Source: Methylobacterium crusticola
GTDB lineage: Bacteria; Pseudomonadota; Alphaproteobacteria; Rhizobiales; Beijerinckiaceae
Length of the DNA: 59,166 bases
Direction of reading: 5' to 3'
NCBI RefSeq assembly: GCF_003574465.1
Contig: NZ_QOWC01000023.1
Span: 1 to 59,166 of the forward strand
The position numbers and the translations under genes are program-made. The notes beneath the pieces are model-generated. The model saw nothing but the letters and a program-made list of their open reading frames with translations, was not told where the DNA came from and searched no databases. Positions within the stretch are counted from its first letter, which is position 1; every line of letters starts with the position of its first letter. Positions 49,091 through 58,829 of the stretch are shown piece after piece.

Positions 49091-50023
49091 ATGACGCGGC
49101 CGGCTCCCGCCGGCACGCCGCCGGATGCCGGGTCGCCGCGGGCCGCCTACGCGCTCCTCACCCTCACGGCGCTCCTGTGGGCCGGCAACGCCGTGGCGAG
49201 CAAGTGGGCGGTCGGCGCGGTCTCGCCCCAGGCCCTGACGGGCCTGCGCTGGGCGATCGCCTGCACGCTGCTCGCGGGCCTCGCCGGCCGCCAGATCGTG
49301 CGCGAGTGGAGCGCCCTCGCGCCCCACTGGCGCCGCATCCTCCTGATGGGCGGCTTCGGCTACACCCTGTTCAACGGCCTCTACTACGCGGCCGGGGCGT
49401 ACACGAGCACGGTCAACCTCGTGCTCTTCCAGGGCTCGATCCCGGTCCTGGTGATCCTCCTGAACTTCGCGGTCTACCGGCACGCCGTGAGCCTCGGCCA
49501 GGCCGCCGGCGTCACCCTCACGCTCGCGGGCGTCGTCCTGGCGGCCAGCCACGGCGACGGCGCCGTGCTGCGCGAGCTCGCGTTCAACCGCGGCGACCTC
49601 CTCCTCGTCGTCGCCTGCCTGCTCTACGCCGGCTACACGGTCGCCCTGCCGTCGCGCCCCCGGGTGTCGGGCCTCGTGTTCTTCTCCGCCATGGCGGTGG
49701 CGGCCTGGCTGACCTCGCTCCCCCTGATGGCCGCCGAATGGGCGAGCGGCCGGCTGGTCTGGCCCGGCGCGACGGGGTGGGCCCTCATCGCCTTCACGGC
49801 CCTCGGCCCCTCGCTCGCGGCCCAGCTCGCCTTCATGCGCGGCGTCGAGATGATCGGGCCGAACCGCGCCGGCCTGTTCGTGAACCTGGTTCCGGTGTTC
49901 GGGGCGCTACTCGCCGTGCTGCTGGTCGGAGAGCCGTTCGGGGCGACCGAGGGCCTGGCGCTCGCGCTCGTCGTGGGCGGCATCGCGGTCGCCGAGGCCT
50001 TCGGGCGCCGCCGCGCCGGATAG
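49091..50023 (+). CDS. EamA/DMT family transporter
   Basis: 310 residues from ATG 49091 with ten membrane helices in two EamA repeats: LLTLTALLWAGNAVASKWAV opens the first, and a second begins near LLLVVACLLYAGYTVA. Such permeases export amino acids or other small metabolites; the substrate is unknown. It is 55 bp after the hydrolase. Its TAG stop is within a perfect hairpin. Confidence 0.9.
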   Translation: MTRPAPAGTPPDAGSPRAAYALLTLTALLWAGNAVASKWAVGAVSPQALTGLRWAIACTLLAGLAGRQIVREWSALAPHWRRILLMGGFGYTLFNGLYYAAGAYTSTVNLVLFQGSIPVLVILLNFAVYRHAVSLGQAAGVTLTLAGVVLAASHGDGAVLRELAFNRGDLLLVVACLLYAGYTVALPSRPRVSGLVFFSAMAVAAWLTSLPLMAAEWASGRLVWPGATGWALIAFTALGPSLAAQLAFMRGVEMIGPNRAGLFVNLVPVFGALLAVLLVGEPFGATEGLALALVVGGIAVAEAFGRRRAG

Positions 50024-50043
50024 GGCGGGAAGCCGCCCTATCC
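50018..50043 (+). terminator. Hairpin overlapping the EamA stop codon
   Basis: GGATAGGGCGG (50018-50028) and CCGCCCTATCC (50033-50043) form a perfect 11-bp stem with loop GAAG. The stop codon TAG (50021-50023) is in the left arm. No T-run follows. It lies between convergent genes, so it may act as a terminator or stabilise a 3' end in either direction. Confidence 0.4.
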
Positions 50044-50085
50044 CGGTCGGGCGCCGGCACGGCCCCGTCCGGCGCCGGCCGGTCC

Positions 50086-50751
50086 CTACTCCACGCCGGC
50101 CGGCGGCCTGAGGGTCGCGCCGATGCGCGAGGACGCGATCACCGCCTGGGTGCGGCTCTCGACGCCGAGCTTCTGGAGGATGGCCGAGACGTGCGCCTTC
50201 ACGGTGGCCTCGGAGACGCCGAGCTCGTAGGCGATCTGCTTGTTGAGCAGCCCCTCGGAAAGCATCATCAGCACCCGCACCTGCTGCGGCGTCAGGGTGG
50301 CGAGGCGGCGCATCAGGTCGGCCGTCTCCTTGTCCTCGGAGGCGGAGAGCTCGATGTCCGGCGGGACCCAGGTGCCGCCGGCCAGCACCTGCCGGATCGC
50401 CTCGCCGATCTGGTCGATGTCAAGGGATTTCGGGATGAAGCCCGCGGCGCCGAAATCGAGGGCGCGCCGGATCACCACCGGGTCCTCGTTGGCCGAGACG
50501 ATCACCACGGGCAGCGCCGGGTGCTGCGCCCGCAGGTAGATCAGTCCCGAGAAGCCCTGCACGCCCGGCATGGTGAGGTCGAGGAGCACGAGGTCGACCT
50601 CCGGCTCCTGGTCGAGGTGCGCCGTCAGCGCCTCGAGCCCGCTCGCCTCGACGATGCGGGCGCCGGGCAGGAGCGTCGTCACGGCGCCCCGCAGGGCGCC
50701 CCGGAACAGCGGGTGGTCGTCCGCAACGACGATGGTGGTCTCGGAACCCAA
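50086..50751 (-). CDS. LuxR/NarL-family response regulator
   Basis: 221 residues if the TTG at 50751 is the start; TGAGG lies just upstream and the receiver begins immediately. A longer open frame to 50844 exists but is not receiver-like. Receiver residues: VVADDHPLFRG, phosphoacceptor D58 in LVLLDLTMPG, SANED and FIPKS. The C-terminal LuxR-type helix-turn-helix is LTPQQVRVLMMLSEGLLNKQIAYELGVSEATVKAHVSAILQKLGV. It probably activates transcription on phosphorylation; the kinase partner is not in the window. Confidence 0.9.
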   Translation of the reverse strand: MGSETTIVVADDHPLFRGALRGAVTTLLPGARIVEASGLEALTAHLDQEPEVDLVLLDLTMPGVQGFSGLIYLRAQHPALPVVIVSANEDPVVIRRALDFGAAGFIPKSLDIDQIGEAIRQVLAGGTWVPPDIELSASEDKETADLMRRLATLTPQQVRVLMMLSEGLLNKQIAYELGVSEATVKAHVSAILQKLGVESRTQAVIASSRIGATLRPPAGVE

Positions 50752-50958
50752 CGAAGCCTCACGCGCCGGACTGTTCTCGCGGCCGAACCGGGCCACTCCA
50801 CGCGGTCGGCACCCCGGCCGCAAGAGCCGGTCGCCGGCGATCAACAGCGAACTCCGCCGCGAGCTTAGACCCTCGCACGGCCGCGGACAATTTCGCCCGG
50901 GGCGCCGCGCGGGCGGATGCCTCCGTCCGCGCCCCCGGGCAGGCTGCCCCGGCCGGAA

Positions 50959-51810
50959 TCAGACCGCGAAGCTGACGCCGGACACGATCAGCAGGATGTT
51001 GATCATCATCGAGAAGTGGGCGTCGGACAGCCGCCGGTAGACCTCCATGCCGAGGGCCGTTCCGATGAGCGAGCCCGGCACGCAGAGCAGACCGGCCCAG
51101 TCGGACCCCGGGTTCCCGCCCGGCGAGGCGTGGACGAGCGTGATCGCCAGCAGCGCCGCCACCTGCATGATCAGGATGAACGGCTGGAACACGGCCCGCT
51201 GCCGGCTCTTGCTCCACCCCTTGAAGCTGCACCAGATCGTCACGAAGGCTCCGGGGAAGCCGAGGGCGCCGCCCGTGATCCCGCCGAGGAAGCCCGACGC
51301 CACGTCGAGGGCGACGGGCTGGCGCCTGATGACCACGGGCCGCCGCACCAGCATGAAGCCGCCGTAGGCGATCAGGAAGATGCCGAGCCCGTGCACGTAG
51401 CTGGCGCGCGCGACGTTGAGCAGGAGCCAGACCCCGAGGGGCAGGCCGGCGAGGCCGCCCAGCAGGAACGTCGAGACGGTACGCCAGTCGACGTCCCGGC
51501 GGATCGCCCAGACCATCAGGGTCTGGTTGGCCACGCTGCAGAGGATCATCGCCTCGACGAGCTGCACCTGATCCGTCGCGAGGTGGAAGACGATCGCCCC
51601 GCAAATGGCCGAGAAGGCGAAGCCCGCGATGCTGGACACCGCCGAGGCGAGCGCCATCGCGATCAGGACGGACGCCGTGAGGGTCTGCCCCCGGCCCGCC
51701 ACGACGAGGCAGAGGCAGAACGCCGCCAGGAGGACCGCGAGGAGGCGGCGCGACCGCGCCGGCGGAGCGGCGCCCCCGGCCGCGGGGGCGGCCCTCGGGG
51801 CGCTAGCCAT
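50959..51810 (-). CDS. TauE/SafE family permease
   Basis: 283 residues from ATG 51810 with about eight membrane helices. Typical blocks are SSIAGFAFSAICGAIVFHL, AGLPLGVWLLLNV and GFLGGITGGALGFPGAFVTIW. The family exports or takes up sulfur-containing or organic anions; the substrate is unknown. The frame upstream of the ATG is arginine-rich and not used. The LuxR-type regulator follows on the same strand after 207 bp. Confidence 0.9.
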   Translation of the reverse strand: MASAPRAAPAAGGAAPPARSRRLLAVLLAAFCLCLVVAGRGQTLTASVLIAMALASAVSSIAGFAFSAICGAIVFHLATDQVQLVEAMILCSVANQTLMVWAIRRDVDWRTVSTFLLGGLAGLPLGVWLLLNVARASYVHGLGIFLIAYGGFMLVRRPVVIRRQPVALDVASGFLGGITGGALGFPGAFVTIWCSFKGWSKSRQRAVFQPFILIMQVAALLAITLVHASPGGNPGSDWAGLLCVPGSLIGTALGMEVYRRLSDAHFSMMINILLIVSGVSFAV

Positions 51811-52241
51811 GATCAGGGCGGAGCCGCGCCGCACGAGGTCCGGGGGATGCGAGGCCCGCCCGCGGCCCGAGGCCCGCCGACGGCGCGAGAGCGGCGGGCC
51901 GGCGAGGCTCTGCCCGCGGTCCCGCGGAGGGTTCCGGATCCGCGCTGGTGACGAACCAAGGTCGCATCGGCTCGATCCTCCTCGCCGGGGCCGGCGCGTC
52001 GGGACGGGCGCGGCCCGCCGGCGCCCTCGCCGCGCGCCGAGAGGGCGCGGGCGGACGCCGGCCGGCGCCGGCACGCGCCCCGGGCGGTCCGTCCGCCCGC
52101 GTCGCATCCCCGACAGAATGCGCCGATGCCCGGGCCCGCGCCTCCACCGAACGGTGGAGGCGCGGGCGACGGCGGGGAAGGCGGCGGGTTTCCCGTGGGC
52201 CCGTCCCGGTCGCGGCCGGCGCGCCGGCGCCGGGGCCGGGC
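51811..52241. other. Intergenic region upstream of the TauE/SafE permease
   Basis: 431 very GC-rich bases without a credible gene. The one clear structure is the hairpin at 52134-52167. The permease promoter should be near 51811-51960 on the minus strand but no clear elements were seen. Confidence 0.4.
52134..52167 (-). terminator. 15-bp perfect hairpin after yjbQ
   Basis: GCCCGCGCCTCCACC (52134-52148) pairs perfectly with GGTGGAGGCGCGGGC (52153-52167) around the tetraloop GAAC. It lies 75 bases beyond the stop of the yjbQ-like gene on the minus strand. No T-run follows, so it may end or protect the repair-operon message, or be a palindromic repeat. Confidence 0.4.
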
Positions 52242-52694
52242 TCAGCAGCCGAGGACGTGCAGGACGATCTCCCGGCGATGCGGCCGGTCCCGGTGCTCGA
52301 TCAGGTAGAGGCCCTGCCAGGTGCCGAGCGCGGGCCGGCCCTCCACGACGGGGAGCGTCAGCGCGGCGTCGGTGACCATCGTGCGGATGTGGGCCGGCAT
52401 GTCGTCGGGCCCCTCGGAATCGTGGACGTAGGCGGCCCCGCGCGGAGCCATCCCGTCGAGGGCGGCGAGGAGGTCCGTGCGCACGTCCGGGTCCGCGTTC
52501 TCCTGGATCGTCAGGGACGCCGAGGTGTGGCGGCAGAAGACCGTCAGCAGGCCGTGGCGGACGCCGCTCTCGCGCACGAAGGCGCCGGCCTCGGCGGTGA
52601 ACTCGGTGAAGCCCTGGCCCCGCGTCTCCACGACGAGGCGGCCCGTCGCCTGCCGGGTCGGCGCCCCGTCCGCGATCCGCTCCACGCGCCTCAT
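52242..52694 (-). CDS. YjbQ family protein (UPF0047)
   Basis: 150 residues. Family signatures are FCRHTSASLTIQENADPDV, which holds the conserved histidine/asparagine site, and GTWQGLYLIEHRDRPHRREI at the C-terminus. Members have been linked to a secondary thiamine-phosphate synthase activity, but the main role is unsettled. It overlaps the ligase gene stop by 4 bases (ATGA), so it is translationally coupled to the ligase-exonuclease pair, which is a notable context. Confidence 0.93.
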   Translation of the reverse strand: MRRVERIADGAPTRQATGRLVVETRGQGFTEFTAEAGAFVRESGVRHGLLTVFCRHTSASLTIQENADPDVRTDLLAALDGMAPRGAAYVHDSEGPDDMPAHIRTMVTDAALTLPVVEGRPALGTWQGLYLIEHRDRPHRREIVLHVLGC

Positions 52695-54397
52695 GATGCG
52701 ACCTCCCGCCCGGGGTGGATCTCGCGCTCGCCGCGCTCCAGAATGCGCTCCAGCACCGCCAGGCGGTCGGCCTCCGCCGGGGGCTTGTCCCAGCGGATGC
52801 GGCTGACGCGGGGGAACCGCATGGCGACGCCGGACTTGTGCCGGGTCGAGCGCTGGATGCCCTCGAAGGCGATCTCGAGGACGAGGCCCGCCCGCACCCC
52901 GTACTCCACCTCCCGCACCGGGCCGAAGCGCTTGACGGTGTGGTTGCGGACGTAGCGGTCGAGCCGCATCAGCTCCTCGTCCGTGAAGCCGTGATAGGCC
53001 TTGCCGACCGGCACCAGCTCCTCGTGCCCGTCCGGCGCCTCGCGCCAGACGCCGAACGTGTAGTCGGAGTAGTACGACGACCGCTTCCCGTGCCCGCGCT
53101 GGGCGTACATCATCACGGCGTCGACCCGGTAGGGCTCGCGCTTCCACTTCCACCACGGCCCCTTGGGGCGGCCCGGCACGTAGGGGCTGGCCAGGCGCTT
53201 CAGCATCACGCCCTCGATCGCCTCGGCGTCCGGTCCGGCGCCGACGCCGGCCGGGTCGGCCCGGGCGGCCGCCAGGGCGTCCCAGTCGCCGAACGCCACC
53301 AGGGGCGAGAGGTCGATGCGGGCATGGTCGAGGCGGGCCACGAAGGCCTCGAGGCGCGCCCGGCGCTCCCGGAACGGCAGCGGCCGCAGGTCCTCGCCGC
53401 CCTCCGCGAGCAGGTCGTAGGCCCGCACGTGGGCGGGGAAGTCCTCGAGGAGCTTCGGGGTCACCGCCTTCCGGTTCAGCCGCTGCTGGAGCACGTTGAA
53501 GCTCTGCACGCGGCCCTCGCGCAGGATCAGGAGCTCGCCGTCGAGGGCCCCGTCGAACCCGATCGCCTCGGCGAGGTCCGGGAACGCGCCGGAGATGTCC
53601 TCCCCGGTGCGCGAGAAGATCCGCCGGACCTGCTCCCCGGCGCGGTCGCGCCCGCCGACGAGCTGGACGCGGATGCCGTCCCACTTCCACTCGGCCGAGA
53701 ACGCCTCCGGGTCGAGCTTGGCGAAGTCGCTCTCCTCCTCGATCGGGTGCGAGAGCATCGGCGGCCGGAACGGGGCCGGGTTGCGGGATTCGGGCCGCTC
53801 CGCCCCGCCCTCGACCCAGGCGAACAGGGCCGCGTAGGGCGGCTCGAGGCCGTGCCAGACCTCCTCGACGGCGTCCGCCTCGTGCCCGCCGAGGCTCGCG
53901 ACGGCGGTCTTGGCGAGCCGCGCCGAGACGCCGACCCGCAGCGCGCCGGTGATGAGCTTGAGGAGCGCCCAGCGGCCGGTCTCGTCGAGGGCGTCGAGCC
54001 ACGCGGCGATGCGGGCCGGGAGCTCGGCCTTGCCGATCGTGCCGAGGGTCTCCACCACCTCGGCGAGGGTCGGCACCGGGGCCGGCGGGTTGTTGTGGCC
54101 GAGCCCCGGCGGGGCGTCGGCGGGCCGGGCCGGCCAGATCAGGGCCGTCGCCTCCGCGAGGTCGCCGACGTAGGAGTGGGACATCCGGAACAGCACCGGA
54201 TCGACCCGCTCCTCCACGAGGCCGCGGATCAGGTTCGGCTTGGCCTCCCGGAAGCTCAGACCGCCCGTCATCGCGGCGAGCGCGTAGCCCCGGTCGGGAT
54301 CGGCGGTGTTGCGGAAGAAGTCCTGCAGCAGGCGCAGCTTGGCGTTGCGGCGCGGCTCGTAGGCGAGGCGGTCGAGGAGGTGCGCGAACGCGTTCAC
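52691..54397 (-). CDS. ATP-dependent DNA ligase of the ligase-exonuclease repair cluster
   Basis: 568 residues from GTG 54397, which overlaps the exonuclease stop (GTGA). It seals nicks using ATP. An N-terminal domain (residues 1 to about 205) precedes the nucleotidyltransferase core with the adenylated K238 in EWKWDGIRVQ (KxDG), then DGELLI, EGVMLKR and KWKREPYRVDAVMMYAQ; an OB-fold domain follows with FGVWREAPDGHEELVPVGKAYHG. The LigC/bacterial LigB-type architecture fits the family that pairs with an MBL exonuclease, a DEXH helicase and the phosphoesterase PdeM; the last two are not in the window. Confidence 0.94.
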   Translation of the reverse strand: MNAFAHLLDRLAYEPRRNAKLRLLQDFFRNTADPDRGYALAAMTGGLSFREAKPNLIRGLVEERVDPVLFRMSHSYVGDLAEATALIWPARPADAPPGLGHNNPPAPVPTLAEVVETLGTIGKAELPARIAAWLDALDETGRWALLKLITGALRVGVSARLAKTAVASLGGHEADAVEEVWHGLEPPYAALFAWVEGGAERPESRNPAPFRPPMLSHPIEEESDFAKLDPEAFSAEWKWDGIRVQLVGGRDRAGEQVRRIFSRTGEDISGAFPDLAEAIGFDGALDGELLILREGRVQSFNVLQQRLNRKAVTPKLLEDFPAHVRAYDLLAEGGEDLRPLPFRERRARLEAFVARLDHARIDLSPLVAFGDWDALAAARADPAGVGAGPDAEAIEGVMLKRLASPYVPGRPKGPWWKWKREPYRVDAVMMYAQRGHGKRSSYYSDYTFGVWREAPDGHEELVPVGKAYHGFTDEELMRLDRYVRNHTVKRFGPVREVEYGVRAGLVLEIAFEGIQRSTRHKSGVAMRFPRVSRIRWDKPPAEADRLAVLERILERGEREIHPGREVAS

Positions 54398-55452
54398 GCC
54401 GCGGCCTCCGGGAGCCGGTCGCCCGGCGCGGCATCGGGCTCGGCCTCGCCCTCGTCGCCGTAGCCCAGCATGTGCAGGGGCCTGGCGCGGATCCCCTGCG
54501 TGCCGCACCAGTGCACCAGGGCGTCCTCCTGCCCGTGGGTGACCCAGACCTCCCCGGCGCCGGTGTCGCGGATGGTGCGGCAGAGCGCGTCCCAGTCCGA
54601 GTGGTCGGAGATCACGAGCGGCAGCTCCACCCCCTTCTGGCGCGCCCGGGCCCGCACCTGCATCCAGCCCGACGCGAAGGCCGTGACCGGGTCCGGGAAC
54701 TTGCGCGACCACAGGTCCTGGATCGCCGAGGGCGGGCAGATCACGATCCGCCCGCCGAGCTTCGGGCGCTCCGCCGCCGCGACCTTGATGGTCTCGCCGA
54801 CGGGGATGCCCTCGCGCCGGTAGAGGTCGGTCAGCTTCTCCATGGCGCCGTGCAGGTAGATCGGCGCCTCGAACCCCTCCTCCCGCAGGAGCGCCATCAC
54901 CCGCTGCGCCTTGCCGAGGGCGTAGGCGCCGACGATGTGGGTGCGCTCGGGGAACAGCCGCACGGAGGCGAGCAGGCGCCGCACCTCGGCGCGGGCGTCC
55001 GGATGGCGGAAGACCGGCAGCCCGAACGTGGCCTCGGTGATGAACACGTCGCAGGGCACGACCTCGAAGGGCAGGCAGGTCGGGTCGGGCGCGCGCTTGT
55101 AGTCGCCCGAGACGACGATGCGGCAGGCCGCCCGCTCGATGGCGATCTGGGCCGAGCCGAGGACGTGCCCGGCCGGGGCGAAGCGCACCGCGACGTCGCC
55201 GAGCCGAAGCGTCGCCCCGAGGGCCGCCTCCTGGCGGGATTCGCAGAACGCCTCGCCGTAGCGCACCGCCATGATGCGGAGCGTCTCCGCCGTGGCGAGC
55301 ACCCGCCCGTGGCCGGCCCGCGCGTGGTCGGCGTGGCCGTGGGTGATCAGGGCCCGGGGCACGGGGCGGACCGGATCGACGTGGAAGTCGCCGCCCGGGC
55401 AGTAGAGGCCCTCGCGGGTCAGGGTCAGGAGGTCGGTGGGGCGCGGCGCCAT
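54394..55452 (-). CDS. Ligase-associated DNA exonuclease (metallo-beta-lactamase fold)
   Basis: 352 residues from ATG 55452. Metal-binding HxHxDH is H38-G-H40-A-D42-H43 (ITHGHADHA); further motifs are GHVLGSAQIAIE, VVSGDYKRAPDP and, in the beta-CASP-like part, VGAYALGKAQRV and ISDHSDWDAL. It resembles the CPSF/SNM1-like nuclease that accompanies bacterial ATP-dependent ligases in DNA repair. The three genes exonuclease, ligase and yjbQ overlap one after another. It is divergent from the TPR-methyltransferase gene, only 61 bp away. Confidence 0.93.
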   Translation of the reverse strand: MAPRPTDLLTLTREGLYCPGGDFHVDPVRPVPRALITHGHADHARAGHGRVLATAETLRIMAVRYGEAFCESRQEAALGATLRLGDVAVRFAPAGHVLGSAQIAIERAACRIVVSGDYKRAPDPTCLPFEVVPCDVFITEATFGLPVFRHPDARAEVRRLLASVRLFPERTHIVGAYALGKAQRVMALLREEGFEAPIYLHGAMEKLTDLYRREGIPVGETIKVAAAERPKLGGRIVICPPSAIQDLWSRKFPDPVTAFASGWMQVRARARQKGVELPLVISDHSDWDALCRTIRDTGAGEVWVTHGQEDALVHWCGTQGIRARPLHMLGYGDEGEAEPDAAPGDRLPEAAA

Positions 55453-55513
55453 GGCTCTCGTCGGATCGGGAGCCTCGTATATAGGGAGGACCGCCCGCCT
55501 GTCCCGCACCGCC
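55453..55513. promoter_or_regulatory. Short divergent promoter region with a TATATA core
   Basis: The 61 bases between the exonuclease and TPR-methyltransferase start codons contain TATATA at 55478-55483, which reads the same on both strands and could be the -10 of both promoters. Matching -35 elements are not obvious. The two genes probably have linked or competing expression. Confidence 0.35.
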
Positions 55514-56476
55514 ATGACCGTGCCCGCCCGATCCTCCGGCGACCTCCTCGCCGACCGCCGCTACGCCTGGGCCGAGGCCGCCCTCGCGGACGGGGACGCG
55601 GCCGCCTGCGCCGACCTCGCCGAGCAGGTTCTGGAGCGGGCGCCCGCCTTCGCGCCGGCCTGGCTGCTGCTCGGCCGCGCCCGCGAGGCGATGGCGGGCG
55701 AGGATCCGTCGGCCCGGGCGCGGGCGGCCGAGGCCTTCGCGACCGTCCTCGCCCTCGACCCCGCCGATCCCCTCGGCGCCGGCCTGCGCCTCGCCCGGAT
55801 GGGCCGGCCGGGCGGCGGGACGGCGATCTCCCCGGCCTACGTGCGGGCCCTGTTCGACGGCTACGCGGCGCGCTTCGAGCACCACCTCGTCGAGGGCCTC
55901 GGCTATCGCGGCCCGGCGCTCCTGCGCGAAGCCCTGGTCGAGGTCGCGGCGTCGCGCGGCCGGGCGCCGCCCTTCGGCCGGGCGCTCGATCTCGGCTGCG
56001 GCACCGGCCTCGTCGCCCGGGCCCTCGGCGGCCTGGTCGGGCCGCTCGCCGGGGTCGACCTCTCGCCCGGGATGCTGGCGGCGGCGCGCCGGACCGGGCT
56101 CTACGCCCGCCTGGTCGAGGGCGACCTCCTCGCCTTCCTGGCCGCGGAGCCCGCGGGCGCGGCCGATCTCGTGGTGGCGGCGGACGTGTTCATCTACCTG
56201 CACGACCTCGCGCCCGTGCTCGGGGCGGCGGCCCGCGCGCTGGTGCCGGGCGGCCTCTTCGCCTTCACGCTCCAGGCCCACGAGGGCGAGCACGGCGCCG
56301 TGCTGGGCCCGGACGGGCGCTACGCCCACGGGGCCGGCACGGTGCGGGCAGAGGCCGCGGCGGCGGGCCTCTCCGTCGCGCGCTTCGCGCCCGCGGCGAT
56401 CCGCCGGGAGCGCGGCGCGGACGTGCCGGGCTGGCTCGTGGTGCTGGAGCGGGAGCGCCGGGCGAGCGCGGCCTGA
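55514..56476 (+). CDS. TPR-containing SAM-dependent methyltransferase
   Basis: 320 residues from ATG 55514. Residues about 8-95 form two to three TPR-like helical pairs (WAEAALADGDAAACADLAEQ and AAEAFATVLALDPADPLGAG). Residues about 105-310 are a class I methyltransferase: FDGYAARFEHHLVEGLGY, the SAM motif ALDLGCGTGLVARALG at about 157-172, GVDLSPGMLAAA and AADVFIYLHDL. This arrangement is common in alphaproteobacteria but its substrate is unknown. It is divergent from the repair operon. Confidence 0.9.
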   Translation: MTVPARSSGDLLADRRYAWAEAALADGDAAACADLAEQVLERAPAFAPAWLLLGRAREAMAGEDPSARARAAEAFATVLALDPADPLGAGLRLARMGRPGGGTAISPAYVRALFDGYAARFEHHLVEGLGYRGPALLREALVEVAASRGRAPPFGRALDLGCGTGLVARALGGLVGPLAGVDLSPGMLAAARRTGLYARLVEGDLLAFLAAEPAGAADLVVAADVFIYLHDLAPVLGAAARALVPGGLFAFTLQAHEGEHGAVLGPDGRYAHGAGTVRAEAAAAGLSVARFAPAAIRRERGADVPGWLVVLERERRASAA

Positions 56477-56518
56477 ACCCCGGCTCCCGCCCCGTCCCCC
56501 GCGCTCCTCCCCTCCTGC

Positions 56519-56785
56519 TCAGCGCTTGCGCGGGGCCGGGTCGCCGGCCTCGGAGACGAGCCGCATCAGGGCACGCTGGTCGAGCTTCGCGCCCGGTGCG
56601 GGCTCGGGACGCGCCTCGGACCGGCGGCCCGGCAGCGCGCCGGTCGTCGGGGGATCGAGGGTGGCGGCGAGCGCCGGGCCGGGCGCGCGGCGGTCCTTGG
56701 CCCGCAGGGCGACCCAGTTCGCCGCGGTCGTCAGCGCCGCCACGGCGATGATCACCTTGATACCAGCCGTGAGGAGGCGCCACAT
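56519..56785 (-). CDS. Small single-helix membrane protein (88 aa), hypothetical
   Basis: Starting at ATG 56785, preceded by weak ribosome-binding sequence. The N-terminus MWRLLTAGIKVIIAVAALTT is a membrane helix or uncleaved signal, followed by a low-complexity proline/arginine-rich tail ending GDPAPRKR. I do not recognise a family. It is convergent with the TPR-methyltransferase gene. Codon use is like its neighbours, so it is plausibly a real gene. Confidence 0.5.
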   Translation of the reverse strand: MWRLLTAGIKVIIAVAALTTAANWVALRAKDRRAPGPALAATLDPPTTGALPGRRSEARPEPAPGAKLDQRALMRLVSEAGDPAPRKR

Positions 56786-57404
56786 CGTCGGAAGCTCGCG
56801 GTCGTGAGACGGGGCCGCGGCAGGTGCGGGCGGCCCGTGTCCTGACGTTAGGACCGCGTTCCTTAACGAGCGGGCCGGCGCCCCCCGGCCGCGGCGTCTC
56901 ACAATGGCGCGGCGCCTACCGGCTCCCGGCCGCCCGGCCCCGGATCGGCCTGGGACCGGACGATTCTGGTGGGCCATGTGCCAGGGTCGCGGTTCCTGTT
57001 CCCCGAACCCGTGACACTCCTGCGACTACCCGGCCCACTGAGCCTCACAGGAATGGGTTGCAGAGAACTGGTCCGCCCCATCCCGTCATCGCCGACCTCT
57101 CTGCCGCGCAGCCCGGACGGGTTCCGGAAGCCTCCAGGCGCGCCGACAGCCAGGACGGCCCGTGTAGCAGACCGTGGCTGCGGGGCAACCCGCATGCTCG
57201 CCGCGGGGTTGCGTCGAAACGCGTCGCGCAGGACAGCTTGACGGAGCGCCCCCAGCGCCAGCGCCGCGCGGCCGCGATCCCGCGGGCGCCGCCCCGACGA
57301 GGCCGGATCGCCCGTTCTCCGAGGCCGCCCGGTCCCGGCCGGGAACGCTTCGCGCCCGCCCGGCACGCCTCGGGGCGTCGGCGGGGCGCGGCCGGGTCCC
57401 GCCC
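56786..57404. other. Intergenic region of 619 bases
   Basis: No convincing gene, tRNA or repeat is seen. An imperfect palindrome CGTTAGGA...TCCTTAACG lies at about 56846-56868, shortly upstream of the small membrane protein. Open frames here are arginine-rich shadows of the aspC frame or chance. The part next to aspC is its 3' flank and shows no T-run terminator. Confidence 0.4.

Positions 57405-58829
<1,425 letters not shown>

Noticed and set aside
54398..56329. Apparent fusion of the DNA ligase with an upstream 640-residue region
   Set aside because: The upstream part is out of frame with the exonuclease and lacks any domain; the GTG at 54397 with GTGA overlap explains the gene.
56786..57404. 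Possible tRNA near 56970-57060 (GGTTC-like and CGAACCC-like words)
   Set aside because: No cloverleaf with acceptor, D and anticodon arms could be built around these words.
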